The notes beneath the pieces were generated by a model. It had not been told where the DNA came from. It saw only the letters and a list, made by a program, of their open reading frames with translations, and searched no databases. Position numbers and translations under genes: made by a program. Positions 1 to 4,870 of a DNA stretch of 5,770 nucleotides are shown in pieces (the first letter of the stretch is position 1; the number at the start of each line of letters is the position of its first letter). This DNA comes from an uncultured beta proteobacterium (GTDB taxonomy: Bacteria > Pseudomonadota > Gammaproteobacteria > Burkholderiales > Burkholderiaceae_B): NCBI GenBank assembly GCA_903929925.1, contig CAIYWO010000062.1:1-5770 (forward strand). The letters run 5' to 3'.

Positions 1-86
1 ATTAAAGGTGGTAGATAGGACAGCCGAAAGTCGCGAAACAAGTCCACAATATTTCGACCCATGCGTTGCAAAATTCTTTTAGCCAT
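1..86 (-). CDS. N-terminal fragment of an unidentified protein, leaving the window at the left edge
   Basis: Reading leftward from an ATG at 86-84, the frame stays open for 28 complete codons to the window edge. The peptide is basic at first (MAKRILQRMGRNIVDLFRDF) and ends LSYLPPL. An AAGG at 98-95 on the minus strand lies 8 bases before this ATG and is a good ribosome-binding site, which favours this start. An upstream in-frame ATG at 131 would add 15 residues but has only a weak GAG before it. The frame is closed by a stop at 185-183. A positively charged amphipathic start followed by a proline-containing hydrophobic stretch would suit the cytoplasmic N-terminus of a polytopic membrane protein such as an MFS or BT1-type transporter. 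This is a loose impression from a very short fragment. The gene diverges from the ABC operon. It could be a chance ORF, but the ribosome-binding site, the spacing and the protein-like composition argue for a real gene. Confidence 0.5.
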   Translation of the reverse strand, partial: MAKRILQRMGRNIVDLFRDFRLSYLPPL

Positions 87-239
87 GCTCAGAGCCTTAG
101 TAAAAAATGTGCGTTCCACCGAAGCTCGCATTGTCTCAGATGTTATGTCTGGAGCGGCAAATAAGACGCCAACGTCAGGGGTTTAGCCTTAGAATCTTGC
201 ATTGATACTCCCGCACGCAGCACAACAAACACACGCCCA
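87..239. other. Divergent intergenic spacer with no strong promoter
   Basis: This 153-bp spacer separates the left-edge gene from the ABC operon and should hold the promoters of both. For the operon, the best candidate -10 is GATACT at 204-209 (four of six consensus bases) with only a poor -35 near 182-187, so I do not call a promoter. The last 30 bases before the ATPase start contain no T and only four G, giving an unstructured A/C-rich leader without a Shine-Dalgarno sequence. A short imperfect palindrome with CAGA and TCTG arms spans 137-151; it could be an operator half-site pair but is too short to be convincing. Confidence 0.5.
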
Positions 240-1025
240 ATGACTGCCGCCCACAGATCACCTCTTATAGAACTAACCGGAGTGACCAAATACTTCCGCT
301 CAGGTGCACAAGTTTTATCTGATGTATCTCTTGCCGTGCAGCCTGGAGAATTCGTCAGCCTCATCGGTCCATCAGGTTGCGGCAAAAGTACAATTTTGCG
401 ATTAACTGCTGGCCTTGATACACCCTCTAGCGGAACAGTGCGGTCACCTGCCTTAGATACAAGTGCACAGGGAACAACTTCCTTTGTATTTCAAGAAGCT
501 ACGCTCATGCCCTGGACCAGTGTGTTTAATAATGTGTGGTTACCGCTGCGCCTACAAGGACTGAATCGAGACGAATCCCATGCTCGAGTCACTCAGGCAC
601 TAAAGAGCGTCGGACTCGAAGATTTTGCGCAGGCATATCCTGCGCAACTCTCAGGTGGAATGAAAATGCGTGCGTCGATCGCTAGGGCACTCATCACCGC
701 ACCAAAAATCTTGTTGATGGATGAGCCCTTTGCTGCGCTTGATGATCTTTCAAGGTATCGGCTGAATGACGACTTGTTACGCTGGCAACAAGACATCGCC
801 ATCAGCACACTTTTTGTGACGCACAATATTGCCGAGGCTGTCTTCTTGAGTAAACGTGTTCTCGTCATGGGGGCGAGACCCGGGCGGATCGTGCATGAAC
901 TGACGATTGATGTCCCGTACCCGAGATCACCTACGTTTCGTGAATCGAGTGACTTCTTAAACTCCTGTCGATCGCTTAGCGCGGCCCTAAAGCAAGCTGC
1001 CGAAGCTGGACCAGTCTCGGTATGA
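240..1025 (+). CDS. ABC transporter ATP-binding protein, NitT/TauT (SsuB/TauB-like) family
   Basis: This 261-residue cytoplasmic ATPase would power import by the permease and binding protein encoded next. All nucleotide-binding elements are intact: Walker A GPSGCGKST at residues 43-51, Q-loop Gln85 in FVFQEATLMPW, signature LSGGM at 137-141, Walker B ILLMDEP with Asp161 and catalytic Glu162, D-loop ALD at 166-168, and switch His195 in FVTHN. Length and the ATLMPW and LSGGMKMRASIARAL segments match the nitrate/sulfonate/taurine/pyrimidine importer group, which does not fix the substrate. ATG 240 is the first possible standard start: the frame has no ATG, GTG or TTG between the stop at 162-164 and this point. 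No Shine-Dalgarno motif precedes it, and the leader is A/C-rich and T-free. The stop overlaps the permease start as ATGA, indicating translational coupling. The family is certain; the exact ligand is unknown. Confidence 0.95.
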   Translation: MTAAHRSPLIELTGVTKYFRSGAQVLSDVSLAVQPGEFVSLIGPSGCGKSTILRLTAGLDTPSSGTVRSPALDTSAQGTTSFVFQEATLMPWTSVFNNVWLPLRLQGLNRDESHARVTQALKSVGLEDFAQAYPAQLSGGMKMRASIARALITAPKILLMDEPFAALDDLSRYRLNDDLLRWQQDIAISTLFVTHNIAEAVFLSKRVLVMGARPGRIVHELTIDVPYPRSPTFRESSDFLNSCRSLSAALKQAAEAGPVSV

Positions 1026-1816
1026 AAAGTGCCCTCAACAGACTTCTGCCAGGGATCACACTCATTGCCTGTCTGCTGCTATGGGAGTTTGGTGTTCGGT
1101 GGGCCGACATACCTGCCTACACCCTTCCAACCCCTAGCGTCATTGGACTCACACTTATTGAGAACTGGTCCTCTCTTGCGACAAGCTGGTGGTTCACCAT
1201 CAAAATTACTGTGGGCGCCCTACTACTTGCCTGTCTTGGTGGCGTGTTAATTGCCTCGGTATTTTCGCTATCGCCTGCACTCGAGCGTGCCTTTTTTCCA
1301 ATCGCGGTTGTGCTTCAGGTGACACCGATCGTTGCCGTCGCACCACTTATGCTGATCTACATTGACAGCACCACCGTCGCACTCTTACTCTGCGCATGGA
1401 TCGTCGCTTTCTTTCCTATCCTATCCAACACGGTAACGGGGCTGCGCGCGACAGATCGCAACCTCGTTGAGCTCTTCAGGTTGTATCGGGCAAGCCCCAT
1501 GCAACGGTTGACCTTACTAAGAGCTCCAGCGGCACTCCCCTATTTTTTGACGGGTCTAAAAATCTCCGGGGGCTTGAGTCTGATCGGTGCAGTCACCGCA
1601 GAGATGGTTGCAGGATCGGCGGGCAGGGACACGGGCCTCGCCTCTCGAATCCTTGAGGCGAGTTTTCGTACCGAAACTCCAAAAATGTTTGCCGCACTAG
1701 CGTTGTTGGTATTAACAGGTGTACTGGTATTCATATTGTTTAATGTACTTTCACACTATTTGCTCAGCGACTGGCACAGTTCTGAGCAAGCCAACGCGTT
1801 CGAACAGAACTCCTAG
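1022..1816 (+). CDS. ABC transporter permease, NitT/TauT (SsuC/TauC-like) family
   Basis: This 264-residue inner-membrane protein forms the translocation channel, presumably as a homodimer with two copies of the upstream ATPase. Hydrophobic segments suggest about six membrane helices, near residues 8-24, 61-82, 88-113, 117-138, 179-199 and 222-246. The cytoplasmic coupling (EAA-type) loop is visible around residues 148-176, where ELFRLYRASPMQRL precedes LRAPAALPYFLTGL, the usual BPD_transp_1 pattern that docks on the ATPase. Downstream, GAVTAEMVAG is typical of the SsuC/TauC group. The ATG at 1022 shares four bases with the ATPase stop (ATGA), so its translation is probably coupled; length is normal for the family. 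The stop TAG at 1814-1816 lies inside the ribosome-binding site of the next gene. The family is secure; specificity is set mainly by the binding protein. Confidence 0.95.
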   Translation: MKSALNRLLPGITLIACLLLWEFGVRWADIPAYTLPTPSVIGLTLIENWSSLATSWWFTIKITVGALLLACLGGVLIASVFSLSPALERAFFPIAVVLQVTPIVAVAPLMLIYIDSTTVALLLCAWIVAFFPILSNTVTGLRATDRNLVELFRLYRASPMQRLTLLRAPAALPYFLTGLKISGGLSLIGAVTAEMVAGSAGRDTGLASRILEASFRTETPKMFAALALLVLTGVLVFILFNVLSHYLLSDWHSSEQANAFEQNS

Positions 1817-1819
1817 GAG
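1815..1819 (+). promoter_or_regulatory. Ribosome-binding site that fixes the binding-protein start at 1826
   Basis: AGGAG at 1815-1819 overlaps the last two bases of the permease stop codon. It lies 6 bases before ATG 1826 but only 3 bases before the in-frame TTG at 1823. The normal spacing favours the ATG and implies that ribosomes finishing the permease can reinitiate on the binding-protein gene. Confidence 0.75.
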
Positions 1820-1825
1820 TATTTG

Positions 1826-2839
1826 ATGGTCCTTCGACTTATTCAATCAATTTGTATGCTTTGCCTGGTGATATCCACGGCGCATGGGCAGCAAGCCGTT
1901 ACCTTTGCGACAAACTGGAAAGCGCAAGCTGCACATGGCGGTTTTTATCAAGCAGTCGCTGATGGAACCTATAAAAAATATGGCCTTGACGTAACTATTC
2001 GCCAAGGTGGTCCGCAGGTGAATAATCGACCATTACTTCCCGCACGTCGCATTGACTTTCTGATGACCGGCAACCTATTGCATAGTTTTGACAATGTCAA
2101 AAACGGCATACCCGTCGTCGTAGTGGCAGCCATGTTTCAAAAGGATCCGCAAGCCTTGATGGCCCATCCTGGCCAAGGCTACGAAAACTTCGCGTCGCTT
2201 AAGAATGCTCCAACAGCACTGATTGCCAAAGATGGTCAATTTACCTGGTGGCAATGGCTCAAGGTCGTACATGGCTTCAAGGATGAAACACTCAAACCAT
2301 ACAACTACAATCTCGGACCGTTCCTCGCGCAACCAAAAGCGATTCAACAAGGCTACTCAGTCGCTGAACCCATCTATATCGAACAGCAAGGGAAATTCAA
2401 ACCGGTCGTTCATTTGCTAGCGGACCATGGATTCTCGACATACAGCACTTTGATTGAAACGCGCACTGATCTAGTAAAAAGCAACCCCGATCTCGTGCAG
2501 CGTTTCGTCGATGCATCAATCATCGGCTGGGTCAATTTTATGTATGGTGATCGTTCTGCTGCGAATGCTCTGATGATGAAAGATAACCCAGAGATATCCT
2601 TGGCAGAAATCGAGGCCTCGGTTGCGCTCATGAAACAACAAGGCATCGTGGATTCGGGCGAAGCACAAACTCAAGGGATTGGTGCGATGAACGTCGCACG
2701 TATTCAGGACTTTTATAACCAAATGGTTAAAGCCGGACTCTACCAGGCGAAAGATGTTGATTTATCGAAAGTGGCGACAACCCAATTTGTAAATAAGCAA
2801 CTCGGTGTACCTCTCAAACAATCACTGATGGCCAAATAA
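1826..2839 (+). CDS. ABC transporter periplasmic substrate-binding protein, NMT1/THI5-like (ThiY-related)
   Basis: This is the solute receptor of the importer, 337 residues from ATG 1826. A signal peptide is visible: a short start with Arg4, the hydrophobic run SICMLCLVIS, and a probable cut after AHG at residue 21. The mature protein opens with FATNWKAQAAHGGFYQAVA, the NMT1/ThiY-type opening in which the Trp and the HGGFYQ segment line the ligand site, followed by YGLDVTI and GGPQVNNRPLL. Later segments (GIPVVVVAAMFQKDP, LIQ/AIQQGY, PDLVQRFVDASIIGW) fit a full two-lobe binding protein of normal length. Relatives bind formylaminopyrimidine, riboflavin-like or other small heterocyclic compounds, so a pyrimidine-like or aromatic ligand is an inference. 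No thiamine gene or TPP riboswitch is seen here. It is the last gene of the operon and converges on the dioxygenase gene. An alternative TTG start at 1823 would add one residue. Confidence 0.9.
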   Translation: MVLRLIQSICMLCLVISTAHGQQAVTFATNWKAQAAHGGFYQAVADGTYKKYGLDVTIRQGGPQVNNRPLLPARRIDFLMTGNLLHSFDNVKNGIPVVVVAAMFQKDPQALMAHPGQGYENFASLKNAPTALIAKDGQFTWWQWLKVVHGFKDETLKPYNYNLGPFLAQPKAIQQGYSVAEPIYIEQQGKFKPVVHLLADHGFSTYSTLIETRTDLVKSNPDLVQRFVDASIIGWVNFMYGDRSAANALMMKDNPEISLAEIEASVALMKQQGIVDSGEAQTQGIGAMNVARIQDFYNQMVKAGLYQAKDVDLSKVATTQFVNKQLGVPLKQSLMAK

Positions 2840-2871
2840 AAATGCCGGATTAGCGCGAGGCTAGTCCGGCA
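2834..2871 (-). terminator. Rho-independent terminator between convergent genes, strongest for the minus strand
   Basis: TGCCGGATTAGC at 2843-2854 and GCTAGTCCGGCA at 2860-2871 form a 12-bp stem with one T-G pair and a 5-base loop. On the minus strand the hairpin is followed by TTTTTATTT (2842-2834), the classic arrangement, and it lies 25 bases past the dioxygenase stop. On the plus strand it begins 3 bases after the binding-protein stop but is followed by CATTATGGG, with no T-tract. It should therefore end the dioxygenase transcript efficiently; for the ABC operon it is more likely a weak terminator or a 3'-end stabilising hairpin. Confidence 0.8.
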
Positions 2872-2896
2872 CATTATGGGTACTGTCGGCACCTCT

Positions 2897-3724
2897 TTAC
2901 ACTGGGGTGTCACCTTTTAACGTAATGCGGTAGAGCAGACGCTTGTGTCCGTGGTAATCGTTAACCGGGTTGTGCATCACACAGCGGTTATCCCACAAAG
3001 CGATTGACTTTGGTGCCCACGAAAACCGGCAAGTAAACTCCGGCTTGACCTGATGTTGAAATAAATATTCCAGCAAGGGTGCGCTTTCCTCTTCAGTCCA
3101 GCCCGCAAAGCGCATCGTATGACCCGGATTCACATAAAGCGCCTTACGACCCGTCTCTGGGTGTGTGCGCACAACAGGGTGCTCTGACACTAACTCCTTA
3201 CGCACATTCTCTTCTTTGGCTGAGTCGCCAACACGATCCTCACGCGTTTTAGTTACCGTTGCCTTAGCCGAGGAGTTCACTCCGCGCAGGCCTTGGAGCA
3301 CGCGCTGTAGATCAGGTGACAGCGCCTCGTAAGCAGCATAGTTGCTCGAGAACAAGGTATCACCACCAACCGGTGGCAACTCCTCGGCGATCAACATTGT
3401 CGCCATCGGAGGCGTCTGCAGGTAAGTCGTGTCCGTATGCCAGATCCCACCAAAATTATGTTTTTCGTGGGGCAGCTTTAATACGGGAATAATAAATGGA
3501 TGATCGGGCAGGCCTTTGACAAAAGGGTACTCGACGATTTCACCAAAGCGCATCGCAAAGCTTTGGAATTGATCCATCGTCATGTTCTGATCACGAAAGA
3601 ATACGACCCCATTTTCCAACCAAATCTTACGTATGTCGGAGATTAAAGCGTCAGAAACATTTCCGACTAAATCCACTCCAAGAATCTCGGCGCCAACTGC
3701 TCCGGATAGTCGTTTGATTTGCAT
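2897..3724 (-). CDS. TauD/TfdA-family Fe(II)/2-oxoglutarate-dependent dioxygenase
   Basis: This 275-residue cytoplasmic enzyme would hydroxylate a small substrate using O2 and 2-oxoglutarate, releasing succinate and CO2. The iron ligands are His96 and Asp98 (IWHTDTTY) and His251 (WDNRCVMHNPVNDY). Thr123 in GGDTLF matches the 2-oxoglutarate-contacting Thr of TauD. Arg262 and Arg266 sit 11 and 15 residues after the last His, the same spacing as the cosubstrate-binding and substrate-anion-binding arginines of E. coli TauD (266 and 270). Length fits the family. By hand alignment, other taurine contacts of TauD differ: His70 becomes Tyr66, Tyr73 becomes Val69 and Asn95 becomes Gly92. Taurine is therefore doubtful, although an anionic substrate remains likely. 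ATG 3724 is the first Met, with the N-terminal family block (MQIKRLSGAVGAEILGVDL) intact; only a weak GGGA precedes it. It is divergent from the Bug gene and followed by a strong terminator. Confidence 0.93.
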   Translation of the reverse strand: MQIKRLSGAVGAEILGVDLVGNVSDALISDIRKIWLENGVVFFRDQNMTMDQFQSFAMRFGEIVEYPFVKGLPDHPFIIPVLKLPHEKHNFGGIWHTDTTYLQTPPMATMLIAEELPPVGGDTLFSSNYAAYEALSPDLQRVLQGLRGVNSSAKATVTKTREDRVGDSAKEENVRKELVSEHPVVRTHPETGRKALYVNPGHTMRFAGWTEEESAPLLEYLFQHQVKPEFTCRFSWAPKSIALWDNRCVMHNPVNDYHGHKRLLYRITLKGDTPV

Positions 3725-3771
3725 GCTATGTCCCAGCTGTTCTAAGTATTTTTAAACAAAAACTTTAGATA

Positions 3772-3777
3772 ATCATA
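3772..3777 (-). promoter_or_regulatory. Candidate -10 element for the dioxygenase gene
   Basis: Read on the minus strand this is TATGAT, one mismatch from TATAAT, about 48 bases upstream of the dioxygenase ATG. The hexamer 17 bases upstream (GGTGCA) is a poor -35, so the call rests on the -10 alone in an A/T-rich spacer where such matches arise easily. Confidence 0.3.
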
Positions 3778-3809
3778 AGCTAAAAATTGACTGATGCACC
3801 TTTGAACAC

Positions 3810-3840
3810 GGCAATCACTGGTGTATTGGGCACCACTGCC
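3810..3840. repeat. Imperfect inverted repeat in the divergent spacer
   Basis: TGGTG at 3819-3823 pairs with CACCA at 3831-3835 around a 7-base loop, and outer GGCA (3810-3813) pairs with TGCC (3837-3840) across an asymmetric internal bulge. It lies between the two candidate -10 elements, where a dimeric repressor or activator could bind. No T-tract follows in either direction, so it is not a terminator. The short broken stems leave chance a real possibility. Confidence 0.35.
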
Positions 3841-3841
3841 T

Positions 3842-3847
3842 TATGAT
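3842..3847 (+). promoter_or_regulatory. Candidate -10 element for the Bug gene
   Basis: TATGAT (five of six consensus bases) lies 32 bases before the Bug ATG. The matching -35 position holds TGGTGT, a poor match. Transcription from here would start near 3854, inside the FNR-type palindrome that follows. Confidence 0.3.
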
Positions 3848-3850
3848 GAT

Positions 3851-3864
3851 TTGATAAAAATCAA
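3851..3864. promoter_or_regulatory. Perfect FNR/ANR-type binding site (TTGAT-N4-ATCAA)
   Basis: TTGATAAAAATCAA matches the FNR/ANR consensus at all ten specified bases. The symmetry extends one more pair and then another on each side, giving ATTTGAT-AAAA-ATCAAAT over 3849-3866. It lies 15 bases before the Bug start codon and over the probable transcription start from the -10 at 3842-3847, a position expected to block transcription when occupied. It could also act on the divergent dioxygenase promoter at a distance. Other CRP/FNR-superfamily regulators with the same half-site, such as Dnr types, are alternatives. No regulator gene is in the window. Confidence 0.6.
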
Positions 3865-3879
3865 ATTAGAGACACCCCT

Positions 3880-4863
3880 ATGTTCCGCCTAAATCAAACA
3901 CGATTTGTCCTCGGACTTCTGATTAGCGCACTCTTTGCCTCTTTCCAACCTGCGCATGCTCAGAATGCCTACCCGCAAAAGCCAATCAGAATAATCGTAC
4001 CCGTGGCGCCGGGGGGTGGGACCGATTTTGTAGCTCGGCTTATCGGTCAAAAACTTGGAGAAGCGCTCTCAACTCCGGTCATTATTGAAAATAAGCCCGG
4101 TGGCGCCGGAAATGTTGGTGTCGACGCAGCGGCTAAGGCCGAGCCGGATGGCTACACCCTTGTGATGCCAATCACGTCTTTCTCAGTCAATCCGGCTCTA
4201 TACACCAAGCTTCCCTTTGATACTCAAAAGGACTTTGCACCGATTGCTTTAGTAGCCTCAGCGCCCTTGCTTTTAGTCGTGAATCCACAACTGCCAGTCA
4301 AGACACTAAGCGACTTGATCGCCCTTGCGAAATCTAAACCGGGCTCACTTAACTATGGCACGTCCGGCGTTGGCACAACATCACACTTAGCAGCGGAACT
4401 CTTCAAATACACCGCTAAGCTCAATATTATTAACGTCCCCTATAAAGGAGGCGCTCCGATCGTCACCGATTTAATTGCCGGAAGCATACAGATCTATTTC
4501 TCGACGGTTCCAGCCGCGTTGCCTCAAACCCAAGCAGGGAAACTTCGTGCAATCGCAATCACCAGTGCGAAACGCTTACCCAGCCTTGCCGATATCCCGA
4601 CCGTCGCCGAGGCAGGTCTACCTGGCTACGACGTAGTGGGATGGTTTGGCTTGTTTGCGCCTGCCAAAACGCCAGCGGCCATTGTGGAACGCCTCAATGT
4701 CGAGGTCGTGAAAATTCTGCAAATGCCTGATGTACGAGAAAAAATCGAAGCGCACGGCTTGTTGCCAGGTGGCGGTACTTCAAAAGAACTGAGTGTGTTT
4801 TTGGACGCCGAAATCAAAAAATGGACTCAGCTGATTAAGGCAGCCAACATCACGCAACAGTAG
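3880..4863 (+). CDS. Bug-family (TctC-like) tripartite tricarboxylate transporter substrate-binding protein
   Basis: This 327-residue periplasmic binding protein belongs to the family that captures carboxylates and other small organic anions or amides, for TctAB-type permeases or for sensing. Residues 1-27 are a signal peptide: Arg3 and Arg8, the hydrophobic run FVLGLLISALFASF, and a cut after AHA at 27. The mature protein starts with the Bug hallmark YPQKPIRIIVPVAPGGGTDF (31-50), followed by ENKPGGAGNVG (70-80), DGYTL (90-94), LNYGTSGVGTTSHLAAELF (157-175), VPYKGGAP (186-193) and PTVAEAGLPGYDVVGWFGLFAP (240-261). Length is typical and the gene looks intact. AGAGA at 3868-3872, 7 bases before ATG 3880, is a modest ribosome-binding site. 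No TctA or TctB permease gene adjoins it, as is usual for Bug genes in Burkholderiales. It converges on the dehydrogenase gene with a 7-base gap. The ligand cannot be read from sequence. Confidence 0.95.
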   Translation: MFRLNQTRFVLGLLISALFASFQPAHAQNAYPQKPIRIIVPVAPGGGTDFVARLIGQKLGEALSTPVIIENKPGGAGNVGVDAAAKAEPDGYTLVMPITSFSVNPALYTKLPFDTQKDFAPIALVASAPLLLVVNPQLPVKTLSDLIALAKSKPGSLNYGTSGVGTTSHLAAELFKYTAKLNIINVPYKGGAPIVTDLIAGSIQIYFSTVPAALPQTQAGKLRAIAITSAKRLPSLADIPTVAEAGLPGYDVVGWFGLFAPAKTPAAIVERLNVEVVKILQMPDVREKIEAHGLLPGGGTSKELSVFLDAEIKKWTQLIKAANITQQ

Positions 4864-4870
4864 TGCGATC

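Larger units (their letters stand above)
3725..3879. other. Divergent regulatory spacer between dioxygenase and Bug genes
   Basis: This 155-bp A/T-rich spacer must hold the promoters of both flanking genes. TATGAT (five of six consensus -10 bases) occurs once in each direction: at 3777-3772 on the minus strand and at 3842-3847 on the plus strand. Neither has a good -35 at 16-18 bases, as expected of activator-dependent or weak promoters. The exact FNR-type palindrome (3851-3864) and an imperfect hairpin (3810-3840) are listed separately. No small ORF with a ribosome-binding site stands out. Confidence 0.6.

Noticed and set aside
134..139. CTGAGA on the minus strand, the conserved core word of TPP riboswitches, near a ThiY-like operon
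   Set aside because: It is on the strand opposite the ABC operon, and no CCTGAT or GTAATACCAGCG-like second half follows in the spacer.
137..151. CAGA/TCTG inverted repeat with 7-base spacing as an operator
   Set aside because: Four-base arms are common by chance, symmetry does not extend outward, and it matches no regulator motif I can name with confidence.
593..868. Minus-strand open frame of 91 codons inside the ATPase gene
   Set aside because: It lies wholly opposite a gene with all ABC motifs intact and its translation shows no recognisable domain; it is a shadow frame.
1823..1825. TTG as the start of the ABC binding protein
   Set aside because: It leaves only 3 bases to the AGGAG, while the adjacent ATG at 1826 has normal 6-base spacing.
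2904..2914. GGTG-T-CACC palindrome near the dioxygenase stop as a second terminator
   Set aside because: It has a one-base centre that cannot form a hairpin loop, and it lies within the coding sequence for the C-terminus.
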